DNA of 64,000 bases from Paenibacillus agricola (GTDB lineage: Bacteria; Bacillota; Bacilli; Paenibacillales; NBRC-103111), in contig NZ_JAAOIW010000003.1 in assembly GCF_011440305.1 (NCBI RefSeq), positions 62,001 to 126,000 on the forward strand, in the 5' to 3' direction. Position numbers and translations under genes: made by a program. Under the pieces are notes generated by a model that had not been told where the DNA came from, searched no databases, and saw nothing but the letters and a program-made list of their open reading frames with translations. Each line of letters begins with the position of its first letter. Positions within the stretch are counted from its first letter, which is position 1. Below, one piece after another: positions 27,658 to 36,510 of this stretch.

Positions 27658-28803
27658 TTAGCTTATTATTTCCACCTGAGGAGGATGAAGGTAATCCTGA
27701 TATTTGTTAGCGACATTACCTGCTTGGGTGTCCCCATCATGGAAATATACCCGATATTGATATCGCACCGTTTCCTTGGGCTTGATTAATTTGCCACCGT
27801 TAAAGTAGAAGTTGTTGGCTGCAAGTAGGCCGTAGTTCCGGATATGCCAGTAGATTGGAAATTGTTCATTGTCTGGATGGTCAAAAGCGGCAATGCCAAG
27901 TGTATGTCCCCCCACTTCACCGTAGTAATCACACCATTCTGCACGTTTTCCCCAACATTCAGCTTCACTGACAGATCCGTATGAGTTCACCATCGTTCCG
28001 CCGTTGTCTACCTTCATAGATTCGGCTACACGGATACCGAGCGGTCCGGCTTCTTTGGTTGCGCCAAACTCTACCTGGCCGTAGCTGGCGGTGAACCTAA
28101 CATCCAAATCTATGATTCGCCCGCCCGCTGGTGTGTTGTATACAGTGATCGTACGGGCTTCATCGATTTGCGGCTTTTTATTAAAGCTGGTCCATACATT
28201 GTGTGATGTAATGACACCGCATACAGGTCCGTCTATCACTTGGGCAAATTTTTGATGAAGCTGCCTGCCATGCCGTTCCGCTGGTTCGTTCCACATGTCA
28301 ATCCCGTTCACATCGCCTATAGCCAGCCACAGAGAGCGGTGATGCGGGTGCTCCTTGGTTTCAAAATCAAGCCGGGTATAGCTGTCTCCATAAGGTCCGA
28401 TCATGGGACCAAGATATGGCTTTGCGATGGAGGAATCGTACACGTAGGAGGTAAAATAGCTGCCCCCGACCAACACATCAATTTTCTGCGATTCTTCATG
28501 GATAAATTCTACACCGGAAGCCGCCGTCTTTTGCCCTTCTGCTTCTGCTTCTGCTTCTAGTTCGATCTTATACGTACGGCTTTCGCCTTTGGCAAGCTGC
28601 TCGACTATGAAATGAATGTGACAATAGCCGTTGGTCTCTATTGCCTGTACCCTAGTAACGCCGCCCTGTTCGTCCTTCATAACTAATGAATCCAAGGCAG
28701 CACCTTTTATCAATGCATTGCTTATCTCCATTTGGAACACGACTGGACAATAATTGCGGTCATGATTGCCTGCATTTACTTTAATTTGAAAAGGTACTGA
28801 CAT
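27658..28803 (-). CDS. DUF6807 (PmoA-like) family protein
   Basis: A 381-residue protein. The middle and C-terminal parts match the PmoA/DUF6807 family of Bacillota and Bacteroidota sugar operons: PYLGPMIGPYGDSYTR, EHPHHRSLWLAIGDVNGIDMW with the paired histidines, and a final YWHIRNYGLLAANNF segment. The function is unproven; a carbohydrate-active or binding role is inferred from its constant association with Gfo/Idh/MocA dehydrogenases and GH genes. An EAEAEAE run near residue 85 is encoded by a hexanucleotide repeat at 28541-28558. No signal peptide is present. Confidence 0.85.
   Translation of the reverse strand: MSVPFQIKVNAGNHDRNYCPVVFQMEISNALIKGAALDSLVMKDEQGGVTRVQAIETNGYCHIHFIVEQLAKGESRTYKIELEAEAEAEGQKTAASGVEFIHEESQKIDVLVGGSYFTSYVYDSSIAKPYLGPMIGPYGDSYTRLDFETKEHPHHRSLWLAIGDVNGIDMWNEPAERHGRQLHQKFAQVIDGPVCGVITSHNVWTSFNKKPQIDEARTITVYNTPAGGRIIDLDVRFTASYGQVEFGATKEAGPLGIRVAESMKVDNGGTMVNSYGSVSEAECWGKRAEWCDYYGEVGGHTLGIAAFDHPDNEQFPIYWHIRNYGLLAANNFYFNGGKLIKPKETVRYQYRVYFHDGDTQAGNVANKYQDYLHPPQVEIIS
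28541..28558. repeat. In-frame hexanucleotide repeat (GCTTCT)3
   Basis: Three perfect copies of GCTTCT, preceded by a partial CCTTCT, inside the DUF6807 gene. They encode Glu-Ala pairs on the minus strand. Slippage would add or remove two residues without breaking the frame. Confidence 0.7.
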
Positions 28804-28854
28804 CCTGTTCTTTCACCTTCTTTTATATTATTAATGTACATAAATTCCATCTCT

Positions 28855-29946
28855 TTAGTTCTTTATTAGTGCCTCGGATTTGACTAACGGAAGAAACACT
28901 TCCTTGCCCATCCGTGCGGACTCATAAATGGCAAGAATAATTTCAACAGCTGCATAACCTTCTTTTCCTAGGATCATAGGCGGACGATTTTCTTGGATTG
29001 CAAAAATCATGTCCTGGATTTGTCCGGCATGTCCGGTTGTGGAAATCGCCGATGGATCTGCTCCACCGCTTTTCTTCTCCTGCTTTCCAAATTCGCTTAG
29101 TACCTGGGCCTCTTCTGTTCTTTCCGTATCATCCGCGAGCTTAAAGGCTTCAATATTTGAGTTATTAGCATAGACGGTTCCGGTAGTACCATGAACTTGT
29201 AAAAGAATCTCAAGGCCCGGATAGGCGCAGGTTGTTCCGATAAAAGTACCGATCGCCCCGTTTTCGAATTGAATGAGAGCTACAGCGGTGTCTTCGGTCT
29301 CGATGCTGTGATTGTAGGCTCCTGCTTTGGCAAAAACACTCTTGACCGGGCCCATCATCCACTGCATCAAGTCAATGGTATGTACGGATTGGTTCATGAT
29401 GGCACCGCCGCCATCCATTGCCCACGTTCCTCTCCAACCGCCGTTTCTAGCATAGTATTCGTCGGTACGGTACCATTTCACATGAAAATTTGCCGTGATA
29501 AGCTTGCCCAGCCTGCCACTGTCAATCGTTTCTTTGATTTTTTTGTTGCCGGGACTCAAGCGGTTCTGGAAAACACAACCTACATATTTCCCTGCTTTTT
29601 CCGCTGCAGCTAAAATGTCGTTGATCTTATCCAATTCGATTTCGAGAGGCTTTTCCACTAAGACATGCTTGCCTGCTTCCAACGCTTTAATAGCATCGTC
29701 ACGATGCATACCGCTGGGTGTACATACACTCACCACATCGATATCCGGTCGCCTTAACAGCAGTTCATAGCTCGTATAACGGTTCTCCGCCGGAATGTTA
29801 CATTCATCACCAACACTATTGAGAACGCTTTCGTCAAGGTCACAAATAGCAACGAATCCGCAGCCCTTAGCTTTCACGGCACTCTTTACATGCGACTTAC
29901 CAACACCCAAGCCCACTACTGCATATCCTACTTCTTGATTAGTCAT
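28855..29946 (-). CDS. Gfo/Idh/MocA-family oxidoreductase
   Basis: A 363-residue NAD(P)-dependent dehydrogenase. The Rossmann fingerprint is YAVVGLGVGKSHVKSA, followed by VSVCTPSGMHRDDAIKALEA and GKHVLVEKPLEI, the EKP motif with the catalytic Lys. The C-terminal alpha/beta domain has GGAIMNQSVHTIDLMQWMMG with the conserved Asp and His. It acts on sugars, inositols or glycosides in the cytoplasm. It follows the binding-protein gene by 22 bp and precedes a DUF6807 gene, so it is probably the first catabolic step for the imported ligand. Confidence 0.94.
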   Translation of the reverse strand: MTNQEVGYAVVGLGVGKSHVKSAVKAKGCGFVAICDLDESVLNSVGDECNIPAENRYTSYELLLRRPDIDVVSVCTPSGMHRDDAIKALEAGKHVLVEKPLEIELDKINDILAAAEKAGKYVGCVFQNRLSPGNKKIKETIDSGRLGKLITANFHVKWYRTDEYYARNGGWRGTWAMDGGGAIMNQSVHTIDLMQWMMGPVKSVFAKAGAYNHSIETEDTAVALIQFENGAIGTFIGTTCAYPGLEILLQVHGTTGTVYANNSNIEAFKLADDTERTEEAQVLSEFGKQEKKSGGADPSAISTTGHAGQIQDMIFAIQENRPPMILGKEGYAAVEIILAIYESARMGKEVFLPLVKSEALIKN

Positions 29947-29968
29947 ATTGGTTTCCTTCTTTCATTCG

Positions 29969-31519
29969 TTATTTTTTATATCTACTATATGATTCATTAT
30001 ATATTTTTAGAGCATCGTCAAGTCCTGCTTTTTTCAAGGCTTCGGTATACTTGCCCCAGTTATCCATAGATTCTTGACCCATAATAAATTTCAACATATA
30101 TTGATCTGATACATCCTTGACGGCAGTTTCCTTACTTTTTAACACATCGGTTTCACTTTCTGTAAAGGTCAGATGCGGTAGTGGATTGGGTGTCATGTAA
30201 TGTGGCTTTTGCAGTTTTACACCATCGGCATAAAGCGTACCCTTGTTCACTTGCTGCCCAATATCAGCAGCAGGGTCAACCGGAATTCGGCGTCCGAACA
30301 TAGCATATTTGGTAAACATCGTTTGATAAGAGCTATTGGTAGGTCCATACATTTTTTCTGTATATTCTGGTTTTCCATTCTTCATCTCATAAGAATCACC
30401 TTCCAAACCATAGGACATGAGCAGCTTTCCTTCGTCGCTGAACACATAATCAAATAATTTAATGATCAGCTCCGCGTGTTTAGTATCGTGCGACAATACT
30501 GCTGCATTACCGATAAGCTGCTCCTGAATGACGCGTTTTTTACCGTCAGGTCCCGTCAGTGGAGGGATCGGCATCATTTGTGCATTGGGAAAGTCCTTCT
30601 TCATAATGCTGGTATAGAAATCTGTTAGATTCAAATGTCCGGTGTAAGCGCCAATTTTTCCGCTCGATACTTTGGCTTCGACTTGCTTCGATGCAATAAT
30701 ACCAAATTCAGGCTCGAGCAGCTTTTCACTGTACAGCTTATTCAGATATGTGAGAGCTTCCTTCATTTCGGGCAGCGCCGGGCCGAACTCCATCTTGTCG
30801 TTTTTAACGAAGTAATTATTATAAGTTCCGAATACATAGAAGATTGCGTTCATATCACCGATTGTGGTCCCAAGCGGAACTATCGACGGATCCTTTTCTT
30901 TAAACGTTTTCAGCATCTTATAGTAATCGTCGAGCGTATCCGGCACTTTGATTCCGTACTGATCCAGCAAGTCCTTTCTCACCATAAAGGCTCCGCCTGT
31001 TGGGCTTTCTCGTAGCTTCGGCAGCGCGTAAATTTTACCGTCAGCCGCCTTCAAATCTTTCTCAATACCGCGGTCCTTAATCGTTTTCAAGATATTAGGC
31101 CCGTGTTTTTGAAGCAAATCGTCAAGCGGCAAAAACGCCCCCTCCGGACCGTATTTCTTAGCGTCAACCAGCTCAGCGTAGAGCAAATCTGGCAGCTTAC
31201 CCGATGCTAGCGTAATTTTAAATTTGTCGTTATAGCCTTCTGCTGTCTTGATGAAATTGAAGGATACATTGGTTCTTTTTTGGAGCTCCGCCATAACAGG
31301 ATCTGTCGCGTTAATCGGTTGTGTTGCATGATCAGAGAGCAAATAGTCTAATGTCACTTTTTGCTCCGTTAACGGAAGCTTACCGGTTTGGCCTGTAGAC
31401 TGCGGCGCATTGCTGACTACAGCAGTTTCCACATTGGCATTGCTGCATCCTGCAACCGCCGTTGCGGCCATGGCTGTAGCCCATATCATAGATGTTATTT
31501 TCTTCTTGGATGATTTCAA
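29969..31519 (-). CDS. LplA-type solute-binding lipoprotein
   Basis: Extracellular binding protein of about 516 residues. A Lys-rich N-terminus and hydrophobic stretch end in the lipobox AVAGC, followed by SNANVETA. The mature part has TAEGYNDKFKITLASGKLPDL and GKIYALPKLRESPTGGAFMVRKDLLD, shared with the other LplA-type proteins here. The TTG at 31519 has AAGGGAG at 9 nt, whereas the TTG at 31528 abuts it, so 31519 is preferred. Unlike most cassettes here, this gene follows its permeases rather than preceding them. Confidence 0.94.
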   Translation of the reverse strand: MKSSKKKITSMIWATAMAATAVAGCSNANVETAVVSNAPQSTGQTGKLPLTEQKVTLDYLLSDHATQPINATDPVMAELQKRTNVSFNFIKTAEGYNDKFKITLASGKLPDLLYAELVDAKKYGPEGAFLPLDDLLQKHGPNILKTIKDRGIEKDLKAADGKIYALPKLRESPTGGAFMVRKDLLDQYGIKVPDTLDDYYKMLKTFKEKDPSIVPLGTTIGDMNAIFYVFGTYNNYFVKNDKMEFGPALPEMKEALTYLNKLYSEKLLEPEFGIIASKQVEAKVSSGKIGAYTGHLNLTDFYTSIMKKDFPNAQMMPIPPLTGPDGKKRVIQEQLIGNAAVLSHDTKHAELIIKLFDYVFSDEGKLLMSYGLEGDSYEMKNGKPEYTEKMYGPTNSSYQTMFTKYAMFGRRIPVDPAADIGQQVNKGTLYADGVKLQKPHYMTPNPLPHLTFTESETDVLKSKETAVKDVSDQYMLKFIMGQESMDNWGKYTEALKKAGLDDALKIYNESYSRYKK

Positions 31520-31584
31520 ATGAAACAACTCCCTTAGCTCTTATTTTTTTATGAATAGCCCCCAATGGAAGCGATTCTATGGAA

Positions 31585-32466
31585 TTAGCCTTTCAACGAC
31601 CCGATCATAATTCCTTTGACAAAATGTTTCTGTATAAAAGGATAAACGACAATGATCGGCATAGCTACTGCCATAATGGTTGCGTATTTGACCGATTCAG
31701 TCAGAATCAAATCATCAACCGATTTGGCGCTTCCTTCCAGAATTTCAGCCGTCTGGCTGTCAATAACGATATTACGCAGAAAAATTTGGATGGGGTGCAA
31801 ATTTTGATTGCTCAAATACAGTATGGCGTCAAAAAATGCGTTCCAATGGGTAACTGCATAAAATAAGGATAGCGTAGCCATCGCTGGGACGGATAGTGGG
31901 ATAATGATCTTAAACAATATTTGAAGCTGCGAGCAGCCGTCGATGGTAGCCGCTTCCTCCAATTCCTTCGGGATATTTTCAAAAAAGCTTTTTAACAAAA
32001 TCAAGTTCCACGTCGATATGAGTGTGGGGATAATCAGTGCCCAACGGGTATCAATTAACCCCATTTCCTTTACAACAAGATAAGTGGGTATGATACCTCC
32101 GCTGAACAGCAAAGTAAATGTAACGATAAACATAAAATATTTGTGGGCGATTAGTGACTTTCTTGATAACGGATACGCCATTAGTGCAGTAAACAGCATA
32201 TTCAAGACTGTACCTATAACCGTGTAAAAAATCGTATTCATATAACCCGTTTTCAGCATCGGGTAGGCGAATACTTTCATATATGCCGCGAAACTGAAGC
32301 CTACAGGGAAGAGAACGATTTTATTTTGCATAACGGCTTTAGGGTCACTGATGGACGAAGACAATACAAACAAAAATGGATACAAAGTAATGATAACGAC
32401 AAACCAAACCAGAATGATCGAAACCGTCCTAAAAATCCTGTCGTCTAAAGTGGCTCTGATCCTCAT
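31585..32466 (-). CDS. LplC-type carbohydrate ABC permease
   Basis: Second membrane subunit, 293 residues, with six predicted spans. The signature is LEEAATIDGCSQLQILFKII and the C-terminus KHFVKGIMIGSLKG. The start is ATG at 32466. It lies 22 bp after its partner permease and before the binding protein. It is a paralogue of the permeases at 13460 and 59741. Confidence 0.95.
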   Translation of the reverse strand: MRIRATLDDRIFRTVSIILVWFVVIITLYPFLFVLSSSISDPKAVMQNKIVLFPVGFSFAAYMKVFAYPMLKTGYMNTIFYTVIGTVLNMLFTALMAYPLSRKSLIAHKYFMFIVTFTLLFSGGIIPTYLVVKEMGLIDTRWALIIPTLISTWNLILLKSFFENIPKELEEAATIDGCSQLQILFKIIIPLSVPAMATLSLFYAVTHWNAFFDAILYLSNQNLHPIQIFLRNIVIDSQTAEILEGSAKSVDDLILTESVKYATIMAVAMPIIVVYPFIQKHFVKGIMIGSLKG

Positions 32467-32488
32467 AATTAAGCACTCCTCTCCAAAA

Positions 32489-33454
32489 CTACCACAAGCT
32501 GGTGTCCGTTAGTTTTTTGCCGAGTCTGTTTGCTCCGACAATTAATATAATACCGATCGCGCTATTAAACAAATCCACCGCTGCCCCAAAGCTGTAATCC
32601 GCTCCTACCAAGCCCCTTCGGTATACATAGGTGCTCAAGACGTCGGCCGTATCATAAATCGCCGGATTGTACATGAGAATAATTGTCGATGCGCCTACAT
32701 CCATTAGATTGCCGATCGTTAAAATCAATAGGATAACAATGGTCGGAAGAAGCCCCGGGAGTGAAACATGCCAGGTCTGCCTCAAACGGTTCGCTCCATC
32801 CATGGCTGCAGCCTCGTACAGCTCCGTATTCACCCCCGATAAAGCTGCCAAGTAGATGATTGATGACCAGCCGATTTCCTTCCAGATTTGCATCGTCGTA
32901 AATATAGTTCGGAAGTATCTGGGCTCCGTCATAAATGAAATAGGTTCTATACCAAAAACCTTGCTCAGCAGCGTATTAATAATTCCGGTTTCGGGTGACA
33001 AAAAGCTCACAACAAGTCCAACGATGACAACCGATGAAATAAAATGAGGTAAAAAGCTTATCGTTTGGCTGAAACGCTTAAAATACTTCCCGCGCAATTC
33101 ATTAAATGCCAGTGCCAAAAGAATAGGAGCCGGAAAACCGAAAAAAAGACGGTAAAAGCTAATTAATAGCGTATTCGTAATTAACTTAAACGCATCCGGC
33201 CCTTGAAAAAAATCGATAAAGTATCGGAATCCAACCCAAGGGCTATCGGCAATTCCTTTAAAGATACTGTAGTTCTTAAAGGCAATCAAAATCCCGTACA
33301 TGGGTATGTACTTAAAAATCAAAAAGTAAACCAGCCCGGGAATAAGCATCAGCAATAAATATCTGTCTCGCATAATGCGTGTAATAAGTTTAGATTCCCT
33401 TCGCCATTGTTTGTGCTCAATCTCACGAATATCCTTCACTACGGTTTGATTCAT
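32489..33454 (-). CDS. LplB-type ABC permease
   Basis: First membrane subunit of the importer, 321 residues. It has LLLMLIPGLVYFLIFKYIPM near the N-terminus, the signature YEAAAMDGANRLRQTWHVSL and the C-terminal GANRLGKKLTDTSLW typical of LplB proteins. It is the first gene of the operon after a strong terminator and two cre-like sites. The ribosome binding site GGAGG lies about 13 nt from the ATG, a long spacing, but no alternative in-frame start exists. Confidence 0.94.
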   Translation of the reverse strand: MNQTVVKDIREIEHKQWRRESKLITRIMRDRYLLLMLIPGLVYFLIFKYIPMYGILIAFKNYSIFKGIADSPWVGFRYFIDFFQGPDAFKLITNTLLISFYRLFFGFPAPILLALAFNELRGKYFKRFSQTISFLPHFISSVVIVGLVVSFLSPETGIINTLLSKVFGIEPISFMTEPRYFRTIFTTMQIWKEIGWSSIIYLAALSGVNTELYEAAAMDGANRLRQTWHVSLPGLLPTIVILLILTIGNLMDVGASTIILMYNPAIYDTADVLSTYVYRRGLVGADYSFGAAVDLFNSAIGIILIVGANRLGKKLTDTSLW

Positions 33455-33512
33455 CTTTTCGCTTGCGCCTCCATTTCATAATTGCTGTCTCATCGCGTTG
33501 AATAGCTCATTA

Positions 33513-33527
33513 TTTAAGCGCTTTCAA
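33513..33527 (-). promoter_or_regulatory. cre-like catabolite operator
   Basis: TTGAAAGCGCTTAAA on the minus strand matches the CcpA cre consensus (TGNAANCGNTNNCA type) with a mismatch only at the 3' end. It lies about 60 nt before the permease start at 33454. The TTGAAA could itself be a -35 box with TATTCA 17 nt downstream. A half-similar GTGAAAGCGCCTT lies at 33548-33560. Confidence 0.55.
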
Positions 33528-33591
33528 AATCCTTAGCCCTATTCTATAAGGCGCTTTCACATCCGTAAATCCCCAATAATCAGGGGATCAT

Positions 33592-33637
33592 AAAAAATCT
33601 CCTTTACCCTAGATAACAGGGAAAAAGGAGATTTTCT
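33592..33637 (-). terminator. Intrinsic terminator
   Basis: AAAATCTCCTTT and AAAGGAGATTTT form a long stem, extended by CCCT/AGGG, and T-tracts flank it on both sides. It lies 50 nt after the stop of the membrane AraC gene (33687) and separates it from the permease operon. Confidence 0.85.
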
Positions 33638-33686
33638 TTACATGATCACAATATATCCAATGATCATAATAATTCTCAATACGCCA

Positions 33687-36005
33687 TTACAGCTGATTAG
33701 TGTCTTCGTTATCACTTCGAATCAGTGATTTAAACTGTCCCGGCGTTATGCCCTCGACCTTTTTAAATGTCCAGATGAAGCTGTTCATATTAGGGATTCC
33801 CGTCTTTTCAGCCACCTGATTGATTTTTAAATCCGGGTCGTTGGCAAGCAGTTCCTTTGCCTTTTCAATGCGCAGATGATTTAAATAATCAACAAAATTA
33901 ATACCGAGATGTGTTTTGAAATACCTGCTTAAATTTTTAGGATTCAATTGGAAAGCGTCAGAAATAATGTCCAACGACAGTGCTTGGTCATAACGCTGTT
34001 GGATAAAAGCAATTATGTCTTCCATCAGCTTTGCATTGGAGGTTTCCGCGTTACTTTTAAAATGATGCGCCAACTCAGTAAAAGCATGGATAATAAAATC
34101 CTTGGTTTCGATCACGCCCACCTGCTCTATTTCTGGAGGATGAAGTAATTCCTGAAAGCTTATATTCCCTTTTCTGATCTGATGTTTGGTTACTAATTTA
34201 TTGAGCGTATCCAATAGAGCTTGGCGGCAATCCAACAGAATGCGATAAATAGCCTTATCGGCGAAACTGCGAGTAAAGAGGTCTTCAAGTAACACTTGCA
34301 CTTTCTCCGCTTCTCCCATCATGATATGGCTTGTTAATTTCTTTTCTAATTCAGTTGTATACACATTAGACTGGGTATTCATTATGGATTGGGCTTCCCC
34401 ATAGCGGATAAATTGAATGGTACTGTTCAAATCCCGGAAGTTGAGCGCCATCAATGCTTCCTCATAAGCCTTATTGACATATTGAAGGCTATTGTAGACA
34501 TTGCCAATTCCTATCGAAATTCTTTGTCCCGATTTATCAACTTCATGGGCAATACATTCAGTGATTTGGCGGATTTCGTCCATAAACATATCTTCATCTA
34601 AAAAGTTGAGCAGTATAGAGATATTAGATTCCCCCATACTGGTCAACAGCCCGGAGATTTGATTCTCTTGGTTCATCATCCGTTCGATCACGTGCATTAA
34701 ACGGTTTTTCCAATTGTCATGCGCATAATTGGATTCCTCATTGAAGCAGTCCGAATGAATAACAATGGCTGTATGCAGAGGATACTGCAATATCGGCTCT
34801 AATTCATCGTTTGGCTCGTTCGCATTGGCTGAATCCCCTAGCAGCAGCGATTTAATATAATAATCTCTTAGCAGCATGTGCTGCTTTTGTGCGCTAACTT
34901 GTAATTTTTTATTATTATCGATGACGAAATTAATGTGTTGGAAAATATACTGAAATTCATTCTTATCTTTATTCGATCTTTCCTGCACAAGGACAGCTTC
35001 TTGGAATAAATTCATAATATCATAAATGGGACGGGACAGATTTCTGGAAAGACGTATCGCCACATAAATACCAATGCCAATCAAAATCAAACAAAAGACC
35101 AAGGTCAGCGTTCGAATATAGCTGGCTTGCCTATCCATTTTATCAAGTGAAGTAAACACAATATAGTGCCAATCCATCAGTTGCGAGTCAATATAAGAAA
35201 CCGAAAAGTTTTTCCCCTCTAGGGTAGTTTTGAAATTCTGTTCCCGATCGTTCCAATTATGTAATAGTTTCTGGTAGATCGTTGTATGACTGAGGCTGTC
35301 CATCGGTACCAATAAAGATTTGTCGGAGGATGAAATCGGTTTCATATTTGAATCTGTAATAACGAAGCCGCTTTGCCCTGATTGTTGGTTTAGCGAATTC
35401 ATGATGGATGATAGCTTCTCCTCTTCTAATACAACTACCAAATTCCCTTCAATTGCATCATCATACAGTGGAAACGCTGTTAGAAACGTAACGAGGTTTA
35501 CCTCTGATCCTTCAAGAACCGAAACCTTTTGGGTAGGAATCACAGAAAAATTATTTCTTTCTGACAGCACTTTTCTCCATTGATTTCCATTCATCTCCTT
35601 ATACTGGTACACGTTGCGAAAAAAATAATCAGCCTCATACTGTCCTTCTGCCCGTATGATCTGTTGAGTATTGCCATAGTACACATACACATCATATATA
35701 AACTTGTTAGAGTTTCTAATCCTTGCAAGCAGTTCTTTTACTTGCTGTTTCTTTTGAGCGTCATTATCCTTAACTTGTACTTGAAGTACGGTTTGATACA
35801 TCATATTTTGGATTTCCGCTGCTTTTTGCTCAACGATTTCAGATGTTTTATGCAAAATAACCTGGTTGAAAGAGCGAATTTCCTGCTGAACGAAGTTCGA
35901 AAAAACGATATATGATAACGTACCTAACGTAACGACAGGAATCAATATGAACATGATAAAGTAACCCAGAAACTTTAGAAATATACCATTTAAACGGATG
36001 GACAT
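33687..36005 (-). CDS. Membrane-anchored AraC-family regulator
   Basis: One-component transcription regulator of about 772 residues. A membrane span near residues 10-30 (FLGYFIMFILIPVVTLGTLS) and another near residues 300-320 (LTLVFCLILIGIGIYVAI) bound an extracellular Cache-like sensing domain. A cytoplasmic linker precedes the C-terminal AraC helix-turn-helix pair (LDIISDAFQLNPKNLSRYFK ... NSFIWTFKKVEGITPGQFK). It has no kinase or receiver. The ATG at 36005 is 9 nt from AGGAGG, better than the ATG at 36011 (3 nt). It probably controls the permease operon beginning at 33454. A cre-like site lies upstream. Confidence 0.93.
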   Translation of the reverse strand: MSIRLNGIFLKFLGYFIMFILIPVVTLGTLSYIVFSNFVQQEIRSFNQVILHKTSEIVEQKAAEIQNMMYQTVLQVQVKDNDAQKKQQVKELLARIRNSNKFIYDVYVYYGNTQQIIRAEGQYEADYFFRNVYQYKEMNGNQWRKVLSERNNFSVIPTQKVSVLEGSEVNLVTFLTAFPLYDDAIEGNLVVVLEEEKLSSIMNSLNQQSGQSGFVITDSNMKPISSSDKSLLVPMDSLSHTTIYQKLLHNWNDREQNFKTTLEGKNFSVSYIDSQLMDWHYIVFTSLDKMDRQASYIRTLTLVFCLILIGIGIYVAIRLSRNLSRPIYDIMNLFQEAVLVQERSNKDKNEFQYIFQHINFVIDNNKKLQVSAQKQHMLLRDYYIKSLLLGDSANANEPNDELEPILQYPLHTAIVIHSDCFNEESNYAHDNWKNRLMHVIERMMNQENQISGLLTSMGESNISILLNFLDEDMFMDEIRQITECIAHEVDKSGQRISIGIGNVYNSLQYVNKAYEEALMALNFRDLNSTIQFIRYGEAQSIMNTQSNVYTTELEKKLTSHIMMGEAEKVQVLLEDLFTRSFADKAIYRILLDCRQALLDTLNKLVTKHQIRKGNISFQELLHPPEIEQVGVIETKDFIIHAFTELAHHFKSNAETSNAKLMEDIIAFIQQRYDQALSLDIISDAFQLNPKNLSRYFKTHLGINFVDYLNHLRIEKAKELLANDPDLKINQVAEKTGIPNMNSFIWTFKKVEGITPGQFKSLIRSDNEDTNQL

Positions 36006-36037
36006 GAACATTTCCCTCCTAAAAAGTAATTCGATGT

Positions 36038-36051
36038 TGTCTGCGCTTTCA
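36038..36051 (-). promoter_or_regulatory. cre-like catabolite operator
   Basis: TGAAAGCGCAGACA on the minus strand fits the CcpA cre consensus at all key positions. It lies 33 nt before the regulator start at 36005, downstream of a TAATAT -10-like box, where bound CcpA would block elongation. Confidence 0.55.
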
Positions 36052-36151
36052 ATTAATCCTTTGCGCTAAATCTATATTACCATAATTGGGAAATCGATGT
36101 CTGCCACTTACAGATTTCTGTTTCTTTATTTATCAATGTCCATAGGAAATA

Positions 36152-36176
36152 AGAAAAACCTGGCCGAAAGCCAGGT
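36152..36176 (-). terminator. Intrinsic terminator
   Basis: ACCTGGC, loop CTTTCG region, GCCAGGT, then TTTTTCTT on the minus strand. It ends transcription coming from the permease operon on its right, after the inverted-repeat element at 36209-36334. Confidence 0.85.
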
Positions 36177-36208
36177 CCTTGTCTAAACTCATACATTCGT
36201 GCGTTGGT

Positions 36209-36334
36209 GAGGACATGGATATGGGGTTCCGGTCGCAGTTGAATTTCGTGTTCCTTAAATTTTTGGCTTCCAGCGGTTGGAACACGAGCTTCAAAGGCGA
36301 ACGCTTCGCTCCTCCACCCCCATACCCATGTCCT
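36209..36334. repeat. 126-bp imperfect inverted-repeat element
   Basis: The outer arms GAGGACATGGATATGGGG (36209-36226) and the complement of 36317-36334 differ at one base. The inner arms GAATTTCGTGTTCC (36241-36254) and the complement of 36279-36292 differ at two. The loop is 36255-36278, and a small GCGAA-CGC-TTCGC hairpin sits in the right arm (36298-36310). Overlapping frames on both strands are not protein-like. It could be a MITE or REP-like mobile repeat or a structured RNA; no direct repeats were recognised at its ends. Confidence 0.7.
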
Positions 36335-36510
36335 CTTTCATTCTTTTTGAGTTGCCCCCCACTTCTTACCCCCAAGGTCTTCAATCTTGTATTCATAACA
36401 TTTTTTTAGAAGTGCCCTTGGCATAGTGTCCAGATCAATTTGTCAGCGCTCAATGCAAATAACCCCGAGAGTAGTTGGTTCTGCTCGGGTTACAGCTATA
36501 GCATTATTGA
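36335..36510 (-). other. Untranslated tail with weak terminator-like hairpin
   Basis: The stretch between the inverted-repeat element and the permease stop has no coding character. At 36461-36491, AACCCGAG and CTCGGGGTT form a hairpin on the minus strand followed by ATTTG, a weak terminator candidate. The remainder is C-rich (36354-36374) and T-rich and holds nothing else recognisable. Confidence 0.4.

Noticed and set aside
36133-36396. Minus-strand frame of 87 codons (and an overlapping plus-strand frame of 76 codons) at the inverted-repeat element
   Set aside because: Both are explained by the C-rich inverted repeat. Composition is not protein-like, no ribosome binding site precedes either, and a terminator hairpin lies inside the minus-strand frame.
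36445-36460. Possible cre site (TTGAGCGCTGACAA on the minus strand)
   Set aside because: The half-site spacing does not fit the 14-bp cre consensus, and it lies in a 3' untranslated region.
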